The notes under the pieces: generated by a model
Told to the model about the DNA's origin: nothing
The model's database searches: none
What the model saw: the letters and a program-made list of their open reading frames with translations, nothing else
Part shown: positions 1 through 6,732 of the stretch, in pieces
Position numbering within the stretch: position 1 is the first letter of the stretch
How the letters are laid out: each line of letters opens with the position of its first letter
Assembly: GCF_026735165.1 (NCBI RefSeq)
Contig: NZ_JAPQES010000002.1
Coordinates: 127,745-191,744 of the forward strand
Source of the DNA: Clostridium ganghwense
GTDB taxonomy: Bacteria > Bacillota > Clostridia > Clostridiales > Clostridiaceae
DNA length: 64,000 nt
Direction of reading: 5' to 3'
Translations under genes and position numbers: made by a program

Positions 1-105
1 TCTTAAACCTGAAGATAATTTTTCCATAGATTTTCCTGCATTACCTACGTTAGTCATCATGTTTCTGTGAGCATTCATTGCATTTAAATTGTGGTTAATA
101 ATCAT
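1..105 (-). CDS. fliC: Flagellin, N-terminal fragment cut by the window edge
   Basis: The first 35 codons of a flagellin gene run off the left edge of the window. The start is the ATG at 105, preceded by an AAGGAGG ribosome binding site at about 113-120. The residues are identical to the N-terminus of the complete flagellin at 299-1111, and the DNA identity continues into the leader. It begins MIINHNLNAMNAHRNM, the usual D0 helix of Gram-positive flagellins. It is therefore the second member of a tandem flagellin pair or array continuing outside the window. The rest of the protein cannot be seen. Confidence 0.9.
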   Translation of the reverse strand, partial: MIINHNLNAMNAHRNMMTNVGNAGKSMEKLSSGLR

Positions 106-130
106 AATAAATTCCTCCTTGAATTTTACC

Positions 131-146
131 TGGACATCCTTGTCCA
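131..146 (-). promoter_or_regulatory. CsrA-type leader hairpin of the truncated flagellin gene
   Basis: On the minus strand the leader reads UGGACA-AGGA-UGUCCA, a 6-bp stem with GGA in the loop. It contains ACAAGGAUGU, matching the known high-affinity CsrA target (RUACARGGAUGU). It lies 26 nt upstream of the start codon and 11 nt upstream of the ribosome binding site. The same element is present at 1137-1152. CsrA binding is inferred. Confidence 0.65.
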
Positions 147-193
147 TTTTTTTATATTTATAATGGAATTAATTTTTTTAACTTTTGACTAGA

Positions 194-290
194 CAAATAG
201 TTGAAATAAAAATTTTTAGCTATTTGCTTTAAGGAAACTCGACTCCTTTCAGTCGCCGAGTAAGTTCGAATAACTAAATCATAGATTTAG
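194..290 (-). other. Cluster of three inverted repeats between the flagellin genes
   Basis: Downstream of the flagellin stop codon are three inverted repeats: a 7-bp stem with 3-nt loop at 274-290, a G/C-richer one at about 241-259 built on CGACT/AGTCG, and CAAATAG/CTATTTG at 194-200/220-226. None is followed by a strong T-run on the minus strand, so they may protect the flagellin mRNA 3' end or act as weak terminators. Nothing else is seen between 152 and 298. Confidence 0.4.
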
Positions 291-298
291 ATTCTCAC

Positions 299-1111
299 TT
301 ATCTTAATAATTGAAGTACACCTTGTGGTGCTTGGTTAGCTTGTGAAAGCATTGCTTGAGCTGCTTGGTTTAGTATATTATTCTTTGAGAAGTTCATCAT
401 TTCTTTAGCCATGTCTACATCTCTAACTCTTGATTCTGCTGCTTGGATATTTTCAGAAGCATTGTTTAAGTTGTTTATAGTATGTTCTAATCTATTTTGG
501 TTTGCTCCCAATTTTGATCTTTCTGTAGATACTTTTTCTATAGCAGCATCTACTTTTGAAATAGCACTTGCTGCTTTTGTATGTGTGCTTACATCAAGAG
601 CATTTACTGATAATGCACCAGCTTTCATTGTTGCAATAGCTAATTTCATCATAGTTCCTTTGTCTGCTCCTATTTGGAACTTTAAGCTTTTTGCAGTACC
701 ATCCAATAAGTTTTGCTTGTTGAATGTAGTTTTATCACCTATTCTGTCTATTTCATTTACTAGTTCATCCATTTCTGCATCTATTGCAGTTCTATCAGCA
801 GTTACGTTAGTATCATTTGAAGCTTGTACTGATAGTTCTCTCATTCTTTGAAGAATTGAATGTGTTTCAGTTAAAGCACCTTCTGCTGTTTGGATAAGTG
901 ATATACCATCTTGAGCATTTCTTGAAGCTTGGTCTAAACCTCTGATTTGTCCTCTCATTTTTTCAGAAATTGATAGTCCTGCAGCATCGTCTCCAGCTTT
1001 GTTTATTCTTAAACCTGAAGATAATTTTTCCATAGATTTTCCTGCATTACCTACGTTAGTCATCATGTTTCTGTGAGCATTCATTGCATTTAAATTGTGG
1101 TTAATAATCAT
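299..1111 (-). CDS. fliC: Flagellin
   Basis: This encodes the filament subunit, exported by the flagellar type III apparatus and polymerised beyond the hook. It has 270 residues, with the conserved N-terminal helix region (LSSGLRINKAGDDAAGLSIS), the C-terminal region ending NQAPQGVLQLLR, and almost no central variable domain, so it is a short D0/D1-only flagellin. I chose the ATG at 1111 because AAGGAGG stands 6-8 nt before it; an in-frame ATG at 1153 lies inside the CsrA-type hairpin and has no ribosome binding site. A sigma-28-like promoter is at 1172-1198. A second nearly identical gene begins at 105. Confidence 0.96.
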   Translation of the reverse strand: MIINHNLNAMNAHRNMMTNVGNAGKSMEKLSSGLRINKAGDDAAGLSISEKMRGQIRGLDQASRNAQDGISLIQTAEGALTETHSILQRMRELSVQASNDTNVTADRTAIDAEMDELVNEIDRIGDKTTFNKQNLLDGTAKSLKFQIGADKGTMMKLAIATMKAGALSVNALDVSTHTKAASAISKVDAAIEKVSTERSKLGANQNRLEHTINNLNNASENIQAAESRVRDVDMAKEMMNFSKNNILNQAAQAMLSQANQAPQGVLQLLR

Positions 1112-1157
1112 AATAAATTCCTCCTTGAATTTTATCTGGACATCCTTGTCCATTTTT
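1007..1157. repeat. Direct repeat copy B (flagellin start and leader)
   Basis: This is the partner of the repeat at 1-151. Only one base differs over about 150. The shared leader includes the hairpin and the ribosome binding site, so both flagellins are probably under the same translational control. Upstream of about 1158 the two leaders diverge. Confidence 0.9.
1137..1152 (-). promoter_or_regulatory. CsrA-type leader hairpin of fliC
   Basis: The minus-strand leader has UGGACA-AGGA-UGUCCA with GGA in the loop and ACAAGGAUGU overall, which fits the CsrA target consensus. A second GGA lies in the ribosome binding site, 20-25 nt downstream. That is the two-site layout by which CsrA represses hag translation in Bacillus subtilis. 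csrA and its antagonist fliW are at 4637-5286. Binding itself is inferred. Confidence 0.7.
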
Positions 1158-1171
1158 TTGTTTATACTCTT

Positions 1172-1198
1172 TTTTCGTATTAATTATACAATACTTTA
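1172..1198 (-). promoter_or_regulatory. Sigma-28 (SigD/FliA) type promoter of fliC
   Basis: On the minus strand the layout is TAAA, exactly 15 bp, then TACGAAAA. The spacing and the CGA core match sigma-28, but the -10 is weaker than those before fliS, flgM and fapA. The predicted start lies roughly 50-60 nt upstream of the start codon, so the transcript carries the CsrA hairpin. Confidence 0.55.
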
Positions 1199-1281
1199 TA
1201 GTTTTTTAAAAGTTTTTTTATAAAATAATATTTTTGATTAAATCTTTTATTTTTTTATGCTAATCAACTTCTTATTAAATC

Positions 1282-1620
1282 TTAAATTTGTTTCTTTAAA
1301 AAAAACGAACTATTAATAAAACTTTTATTATATGCATTATGAGCATTCCTTGATTTTTTAACATTATTAATTTTAACTCTTATTTCTTGTTTTTTATTAT
1401 TCATCAGTGTATTTAGTTTTTGCTCCAACAAAACAAGATTAATTTCTTCACTTACACTTCTAAATTGTTCATAAGTATAATCTAACTTATTTATATCTTC
1501 TATAATTTCCTGTCTTTTTTTTAAATTATCCTCTAATGTATTTAACTCTCCCTTTTCTAGAACATTGATTAAAAGCATAGTTAAATCTCGATAATCTACC
1601 AATTTATCTTTTAACATCAT
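1282..1620 (-). CDS. Small flagellar protein, FliT-like
   Basis: This 112-residue, mostly alpha-helical, charged protein has its gene directly after fliD. Position and size fit FliT, the chaperone of the filament cap protein FliD, but I see no diagnostic motif. I chose the ATG at 1620 because AGAGG stands 6 nt before it; an ATG at 1638 in the same frame lacks a good ribosome binding site, and the frame stays open into fliD. The C-terminal tail is Asn/Lys/Ser-rich. The fliT call rests on synteny and helical character only. Confidence 0.65.
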   Translation of the reverse strand: MMLKDKLVDYRDLTMLLINVLEKGELNTLEDNLKKRQEIIEDINKLDYTYEQFRSVSEEINLVLLEQKLNTLMNNKKQEIRVKINNVKKSRNAHNAYNKSFINSSFFLKKQI

Positions 1621-1642
1621 GCCCATCCTCTTTTTCATATTT

Positions 1643-3253
1643 TTACGCTGTACCCATCTGAGAATATAGCCAGTTAGATTGTGCATTCATTTGGTTCATA
1701 GATTGTTCTAGTCTTGCAAACATTGCATAATAACTGTTTTCCTTATGAATTAATTTCTGCTGCATTGCATATATCAAAGTATTTTTTTCTTCTATCTGTT
1801 TAGTTAATGTGTTAGTAAAATAAGTTGTATCATCTTCCATTCCAGCTATTTCTAAAAGGTATCCTTTTTTACCGTTAGTATCTCTTCTTGCTCCCATATT
1901 ATCATTAAGTATATCGTTAATTCTCTGTAAAATTCCTTCTTCAGCATATCTGCTTTTTCTATCAGTGCTGCTCATAGTCCTGCTGTAGGCAGTATCTGAT
2001 TGTTTTATAAATAAATCCATAACTTGCTGTGGATTGTTTCTTAAAACTTCCTTTAATTTACTTTCATCAACGATTTTTATTTTTCCTCTTTCAGTTATAT
2101 CAGAAGATGTATCTAACCCTAATTCTTTCTTACCAAAAGAGATCCCTGTTCCATTTACCGAATCAAAAAATGCTCCTCTTAAACCTGAAAGCATTTTTTT
2201 AAGAGTATTATCATTTCTTACAATTCCCTTTTTAGCTTCTGTGTCCCATTTTTTCACTTCATCTTCAGTCATAGCCTTTTTTTGTTCTTCTGTTAACGGC
2301 TTGTAACTGTAATTTTTTTTCTCACCTATTTTATCTGAAACCTTACCTATCAACTTATTATATTCTTCTATAAAACCTTTCATTTTGTTAAAAGGTTCAT
2401 CAACATTATCTGCTATAGTTATATCAGTAGTGCCAGTTTTAGCTAAACTATAACTTACACCATCAATAGTAAAACTATTGGTTGATTTTGTAACATTAGT
2501 TGGAATAACTTCTCCAGGTGGGGTTATATCAATGGAAGCATCCTGTCCAGAATTGGTATCTAAAGCATTAACATTTAAAGCATTAGATAAATCACCATCA
2601 ATGGCATCAACTGTAATAGATTCTGAAGCTCCTGTTTTAGATGTTTTCATTGTAAACTTACCTGTAAGTTCACTAAAGCTTGCTATAACTTCTCCAGATG
2701 TTTCTTCATTAATCTCATTCATTAAGTCAGAAATAGTCTTATCTCCAGCACTGTTATCCAAAGTTATTACTTTATTACTTACAGTTCCATAGCTTAGTGT
2801 TATACTTAACACCTTATTTGTATTCACATCTAAATCCGTTAACTTTGAGTCTAAAGCATGTCCACTTCCTGCTACCACTTTACTTATCTGTGCTGATTCT
2901 GCTAATTGATTAACTGTTACTGTATAAGTTCCTCTCTGGGCTCCAGCAACTGCTGTTGCTGTTCCTACTGCTGTTTCACTACTTGTAATATCAAAGCCTG
3001 AAAAAGCATTAGGCGATAAAATATAGTCATCGCTTAATACATCAAAATATTTATTCTTAAAGTCATTGAAATCCTTTATTATATCTCTATAAGCTTCCTG
3101 TCTCCATTCTATTAGCTGCTTATCTTGATTGATTTTGTCCAATTTAACTTTTTCAGCATCCATCATCTGTTTTACCATTGCATCAGTATCCATTCCTGTT
3201 GCCAGACCACTCACTCTCATTGTACTGCTGCCTACACCACCTACATAACTCAT
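1643..3253 (-). CDS. fliD: Flagellar hook-associated protein 2 (filament cap)
   Basis: FliD forms the cap at the filament tip and helps flagellin fold and insert. The protein is 536 residues, within the family range. The N-terminus has the FliD_N pattern (RVSGLATGMDTDAMVKQMM), a Thr/Ser-rich middle part follows (GTYTVTVNQLAESAQ is a hook-IN type motif), and the C-terminal part is a coiled coil ending near MNAQSNWLYSQMG. AAGGAGG precedes the ATG at 3253. It lies 44 nt after fliS and just before the FliT-like gene, in one operon from the promoter at 3735-3761. Confidence 0.95.
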   Translation of the reverse strand: MSYVGGVGSSTMRVSGLATGMDTDAMVKQMMDAEKVKLDKINQDKQLIEWRQEAYRDIIKDFNDFKNKYFDVLSDDYILSPNAFSGFDITSSETAVGTATAVAGAQRGTYTVTVNQLAESAQISKVVAGSGHALDSKLTDLDVNTNKVLSITLSYGTVSNKVITLDNSAGDKTISDLMNEINEETSGEVIASFSELTGKFTMKTSKTGASESITVDAIDGDLSNALNVNALDTNSGQDASIDITPPGEVIPTNVTKSTNSFTIDGVSYSLAKTGTTDITIADNVDEPFNKMKGFIEEYNKLIGKVSDKIGEKKNYSYKPLTEEQKKAMTEDEVKKWDTEAKKGIVRNDNTLKKMLSGLRGAFFDSVNGTGISFGKKELGLDTSSDITERGKIKIVDESKLKEVLRNNPQQVMDLFIKQSDTAYSRTMSSTDRKSRYAEEGILQRINDILNDNMGARRDTNGKKGYLLEIAGMEDDTTYFTNTLTKQIEEKNTLIYAMQQKLIHKENSYYAMFARLEQSMNQMNAQSNWLYSQMGTA

Positions 3254-3297
3254 CCTTGAGCCTCCTTTTCACAACTCCATTTGTTAAATTCATTTAT

Positions 3298-3684
3298 TTA
3301 TTTCATATTTTTTGCAATTCTATTTGCTTCATACCAAGTATCTCTTATATCCTCTATCAATGGTATAATTTGATTCATCTTTTCTTTATCTTTTTTCATA
3401 TTTGCCTCACCCAATTCATCAACAATAAACCTATATATACTCATCATCTTAGTTCCCCATTCTCCCGCCTGTTCTACATCTAGAGTTGCCATTAATTCAT
3501 AAAATATATCTTGAGTTTTTGTTATATTATCATGAGCTTTTTGAATCTTTTTATCTATTATAGCTTGTCTACCAATTTTAGAAAATTTCACAGCTCCATC
3601 TAAAAGCATTAATAATAGTTGCTCCTTTGAAGCATAATTTATACTATTAGTTTTATAAGTATTATAAGCATTATTTGCGTACAT
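3298..3684 (-). CDS. fliS: Flagellin export chaperone
   Basis: FliS binds the C-terminal helix of newly made flagellin in the cytoplasm and prevents early polymerisation; in Bacillus it also works with FliW and CsrA. The protein is 128 residues with the family start (NAYNTYKTNSINYASKEQLL) and the LMLLDGAVKF segment. AGGAGG precedes the ATG at 3684. It is the first gene after the sigma-28 promoter at 3735-3761, followed by fliD. Confidence 0.95.
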   Translation of the reverse strand: MYANNAYNTYKTNSINYASKEQLLLMLLDGAVKFSKIGRQAIIDKKIQKAHDNITKTQDIFYELMATLDVEQAGEWGTKMMSIYRFIVDELGEANMKKDKEKMNQIIPLIEDIRDTWYEANRIAKNMK

Positions 3685-3734
3685 TTAAAGCCCTCCTACG
3701 TTTCTTCATAATACCATATTCTTTTCTAATATTT

Positions 3735-3761
3735 TTATCGTTGATATTTTATACAACTTTA
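3735..3761 (-). promoter_or_regulatory. Sigma-28 promoter of the fliS-fliD operon
   Basis: On the minus strand the site is TAAA, 15 bp, AACGATAA, an excellent fit to the sigma-28 consensus. It lies 51 nt upstream of the fliS start codon. The same -10 sequence is found at the fapA/che operon. Confidence 0.75.
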
Positions 3762-3852
3762 CTAAATATAATTTATAAGTACAGATTTTAAATACTAAAC
3801 TTTAAACATTTATCTAAGCTACTTAATGTTCAGCAACATTTTTTTAAAAATA

Positions 3853-3892
3853 TACAGTATATAAAATTATCATATAAATTTTATATACTGTA
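3853..3892 (-). terminator. Terminator of the flgM-flaG operon
   Basis: A perfect 16-bp inverted repeat with an 8-nt loop follows the last gene of the operon (stop at 3901). On the minus strand it is followed by TATTTTT. The flanking stretch 3762-3852 shows no coding feature. Confidence 0.8.
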
Positions 3893-3900
3893 CTAATAGC

Positions 3901-4182
3901 TTATTTTGTAATATCTAAAAATCTCCCTGTTGAAATACTCTTTTGTACTCTCTCTTCTTTAATTGCTTCAATTTTGACATTATTAAGTTTAACAGCATCC
4001 ACCATTATTCTCTTTTTCCCTTTATTCTTTAATAATTTTTTCTTAAAGGTTTCTTCTTTATTTTTCTTTTTATCTTTATCAACTTTCTCAGTTACTTTGC
4101 TTCCATGAACCTTCCCCTCTTTTGCTGAATCATTAACTATTTGACGAATCTCCATGTCTATCTTATTTAATCTATATTCCAT
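3901..4182 (-). CDS. Small basic protein at the end of a flagellar operon, function unknown
   Basis: This 93-residue, very lysine-rich protein (a Lys/Glu run in the middle) has GAGGTG before the ATG at 4182. It is the last gene of the flgM-to-flaG operon, 19 nt after flaG, and is followed by a strong terminator. The C-terminus (residues about 60-93) is less charged, with alternating hydrophobic residues, and may be the folded part. I recognise no family. Position suggests a role in flagellar assembly or regulation, which is inference only. Confidence 0.7.
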   Translation of the reverse strand: MEYRLNKIDMEIRQIVNDSAKEGKVHGSKVTEKVDKDKKKNKEETFKKKLLKNKGKKRIMVDAVKLNNVKIEAIKEERVQKSISTGRFLDITK

Positions 4183-4201
4183 AATATCACCTCAAATTAA
4201 A

Positions 4202-4594
4202 TTAGACTTTTTCATCAAACATAACTCCTGCAAGCTTACACATTTCAGCAACCATATCTAACATTTTTTTTGGTGGTATTTCTTTTATAACCTCTTTTGT
4301 TGTATCATTTATTATTCTTATTATGAATTCACTTTTAAATTTATCATGCCTTTCATATTCAACATGAGTTTTTTCACCTTCAAGAAATTTATTTAATTTA
4401 TCAACTGCTTTTTTAATATTTTGCTCTTGATTACTATTTTGTTTTGTAGAACCATGATTTACTTCTTTACTAATATTTTCATTTTGAAAAACAGGTTGAA
4501 CCCCTGTAGAGTCATCTTTTGAATTATTCACTGTATTATTTGAAGTTATCCCCAAATTATTTTGCCTTCCTTGGCTTATAGCTCTAACATCCAC
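4202..4594 (-). CDS. flaG: FlaG family flagellar protein
   Basis: FlaG proteins are small secreted or cytoplasmic proteins encoded near fliD/fliC that influence filament length. The protein is 130 residues: a polar, Asn/Gln-rich N-terminal half and the conserved FlaG core in the C-terminal half (hydrophobic strand FIIRIINDTTKEVIKEIPP followed by a helix). The start is a GTG at 4594, indicated by GGGGGG seven nt before it. It follows csrA at 43 nt in the same operon. Confidence 0.85.
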   Translation of the reverse strand: MDVRAISQGRQNNLGITSNNTVNNSKDDSTGVQPVFQNENISKEVNHGSTKQNSNQEQNIKKAVDKLNKFLEGEKTHVEYERHDKFKSEFIIRIINDTTKEVIKEIPPKKMLDMVAEMCKLAGVMFDEKV

Positions 4595-4636
4595 TCTGCT
4601 TCCCCCCTTTAATTCCCTTTTTTAATAAAATTATAA

Positions 4637-4855
4637 TTATTTTTTGCTAATTTTTTTTAATATTGATATATCTGCATATGCAGCTTTTTGATTTTCTTCT
4701 CCCACTTCTTTATACAATTCACTTCTTAAAATAGTAACAGTTTTTGGAGCATCTATAGCAAGCTTAACGGCTCCATTTTCTATGCCTATTACGGTTACTT
4801 CTATATCATCACCTACAAGTAAGGACTCTCCCTTTTTTCTCTTAATTACTAACAT
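4637..4855 (-). CDS. csrA: Carbon storage regulator / translational repressor CsrA
   Basis: CsrA is an RNA-binding dimer that binds GGA motifs in hairpin loops and blocks ribosomes; in Firmicutes its main target is flagellin mRNA. The 72-residue protein starts [20 protein letters not shown], as is typical. Its ATG overlaps the stop of fliW by one base (TAATG), so the two are translationally coupled. FliW sequesters CsrA until flagellin is exported. Two candidate target hairpins are in this window at 131-146 and 1137-1152. Confidence 0.97.
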   Translation of the reverse strand: MLVIKRKKGESLLVGDDIEVTVIGIENGAVKLAIDAPKTVTILRSELYKEVGEENQKAAYADISILKKISKK

Positions 4856-5286
4856 TAAGTCTCCTCCTTAAATAATGGATACTTCACCAAATATTCTTCA
4901 TTATTTAATATTATTTGTTCCCCTAATTTTTCTTTAATATTAATAATTATAGGAGCTCTTAAGTTAGCCGTTATTTCTTCAACATTAGAACTTATAGTAA
5001 CAGTATTTAACAACATTACATCTTCAGGCTTTTCTACTTTTAACCTTTGAACCAAATTATCATCTAATTTTATTTCATAATCTTTCTTTACATAAAAAGG
5101 AGAAACTACAATAAACCCAACTTCACTATTTTCTATTGAATGTAATATACTAAACATTTCATTATCTTCTACATTGAAAATTATAAACTTTCTAAGATCT
5201 TCAAAGCCAGGTACACCTTTATGAAAAGTTACTATATCTTTTTTCTCATATTCTCTTACTCCGTGATACTTAGTTTTGAACTCCAT
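4855..5286 (-). CDS. fliW: Flagellar assembly factor FliW
   Basis: FliW binds both flagellin and CsrA: free FliW inhibits CsrA, so flagellin is translated only when previous subunits have left the cell. The 143-residue protein has the family pattern [17 protein letters not shown] near residue 22 and the NLRAPIIIN segment near residue 107. It lies 31 nt after flgL and overlaps csrA by one base. Confidence 0.95.
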   Translation of the reverse strand: MEFKTKYHGVREYEKKDIVTFHKGVPGFEDLRKFIIFNVEDNEMFSILHSIENSEVGFIVVSPFYVKKDYEIKLDDNLVQRLKVEKPEDVMLLNTVTISSNVEEITANLRAPIIINIKEKLGEQIILNNEEYLVKYPLFKEET

Positions 5287-5317
5287 ATTTTAATCTCCTG
5301 TTCTTATTAATTCTTAA

Positions 5318-6721
5318 CTATCTTAAGTAATCCATTAACGAAGGCTGTAATACTTTAGCACTTGTTTGAAGAGATGCTAAATATACTGTCTGCATTGTAG
5401 CATATTCCATAGTTTTTTCAGTTATATCTATATCTTCAATTTTTGATAATATTTCTGTCATATTAAAATTCGAATCAACATTTCTATCTTTTGCGCTGTC
5501 CATTCTGTTTTGCTTTGCCCCAACTTCAGAACGAATTTTTAGTAAGTTATTCATAGCATCAGTAAGCTTTTGTAAATCTCCATTAACTAACTCTTTTATA
5601 GCATCTGTATCTACCGTTACCCCATCATCATTTTTACCATCTAGATGATTAGTTATGTTATTAAATATATCTCTTAGGTCTAATGAATCTCCCTTTGAAT
5701 TTTTAAACTCTAATATTTCTGAAGCTGTTACATTATAGTCCATAGAAACACCTTGAGAAATCTGAACTTTTAATTTACACTGTATTTGATTATATTCAGG
5801 ACCATCTACTAATTCTCCACCACTCTTCTTATGATACACAAGTCTAGCATTACTGGTATTGTTGGTACTAAATTTAGCAGTATCGCTGCCAGCTGATATT
5901 TTTATGTCACCTGTAGCACTTATCTTAAAATAATTATTACTAGGATCTTCTCCTCCCGCCTCATTTATGTTAACAAACATAAGATTATTATCTGCCATAT
6001 TAGGAACTACTTTTATCTTATCTTTTAAATCATTATCTTTATCTATTTGTTCATTTATTTTACTTGCTAGATCACTCAAGCTATTAATTTCAGTATCTTT
6101 AGCAATAGATATTGTTTTTTCGGTCTCTACTGTACTACCAGAAGGTTTGAATTTAACTTTTATATCTAGTTGTTGTTTTAATTGTCCTTTATCACTAACT
6201 ATTGTATTAGCAATTTTTTGATCTTTGTCTATAATTATTTTTTCAGTTGATGCCGCATTTCCAAAACTACTTCCACCAATAACATCTACAGGCTTAGTAG
6301 TTCCCCTAGTTCCACCAAAAATATACTTACCATCAAAGCTTGTATTTAAAATTTGTGATACTTCACCTATTTTTTCATTTATTTCATCTTTTATAGCTCG
6401 CCTTTCATTTGAACTATATCCTGCATTACCTGCTGATATTAAAAGTTCTCTTACCCTTTGAAGAACATCCCCAACTTGTCCTACTGCTGTATCTGTAGTA
6501 TCAAGCCAATTTATAGTATCATTTATATTTTCATTATACTGCTTATTTGTATTAATGTCAGTATGAAGTTGCATTGATCTTGCAACCTTAAACGGATCAT
6601 CAGAAGGTTTTCTAATTTCTTTCCCTGATGTCATCTGTTGTTGTAATTTTTTCATATATTCAAGATTTGTTCTCATATCAGCTAAAAAACTGTTAGAAAG
6701 CATTTTATTTGTTACACGCAT
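5318..6721 (-). CDS. flgL: Flagellar hook-associated protein 3 (hook-filament junction)
   Basis: FlgL joins the hook to the filament together with FlgK. The protein is 467 residues, with a flagellin-like N-terminus (RVTNKMLSNSFLADMRTN, then QQMTSGKEIRKPSDDPF) and a flagellin-like C-terminal helix (SKIEDIDITEKTMEYA). The middle part (about 140-350) is an inserted variable domain, longer than in Bacillus. It sits 11 nt after flgK in the same operon. Confidence 0.95.
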   Translation of the reverse strand: MRVTNKMLSNSFLADMRTNLEYMKKLQQQMTSGKEIRKPSDDPFKVARSMQLHTDINTNKQYNENINDTINWLDTTDTAVGQVGDVLQRVRELLISAGNAGYSSNERRAIKDEINEKIGEVSQILNTSFDGKYIFGGTRGTTKPVDVIGGSSFGNAASTEKIIIDKDQKIANTIVSDKGQLKQQLDIKVKFKPSGSTVETEKTISIAKDTEINSLSDLASKINEQIDKDNDLKDKIKVVPNMADNNLMFVNINEAGGEDPSNNYFKISATGDIKISAGSDTAKFSTNNTSNARLVYHKKSGGELVDGPEYNQIQCKLKVQISQGVSMDYNVTASEILEFKNSKGDSLDLRDIFNNITNHLDGKNDDGVTVDTDAIKELVNGDLQKLTDAMNNLLKIRSEVGAKQNRMDSAKDRNVDSNFNMTEILSKIEDIDITEKTMEYATMQTVYLASLQTSAKVLQPSLMDYLR

Positions 6722-6732
6722 TGTTATTCCCC

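Larger units (their letters stand above)
1..151. repeat. Direct repeat copy A (flagellin leader plus first 35 codons)
   Basis: This stretch matches 1007-1157 base for base except for one C/T difference in the leader (position 129). Identity covers the 5' leader hairpin, the ribosome binding site and the start of the coding region, and may continue past the left edge. Identity of untranslated sequence suggests a recent duplication or gene conversion. Confidence 0.9.

Noticed and set aside
263-289. Sigma-28 promoter for the truncated flagellin (TAAA-N15-TTCGAACT)
   Set aside because: Only the CGA core of the -10 fits and it overlaps a hairpin about 160 nt from the start codon; too weak to call.
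411-851. 146-codon plus-strand frame opposite fliC
   Set aside because: Antisense shadow: no ribosome binding site, composition reflects the reverse of flagellin codons. The same holds for other plus-strand frames opposite cheR, cheA, hemZ and the DUF1292 gene.
1112-1153. N-terminal extension of flagellin by 14 residues
   Set aside because: The upstream ATG lies in the CsrA hairpin without a ribosome binding site; all flagellins start at MIINHN-like sequence and AAGGAGG precedes the ATG at 1111.
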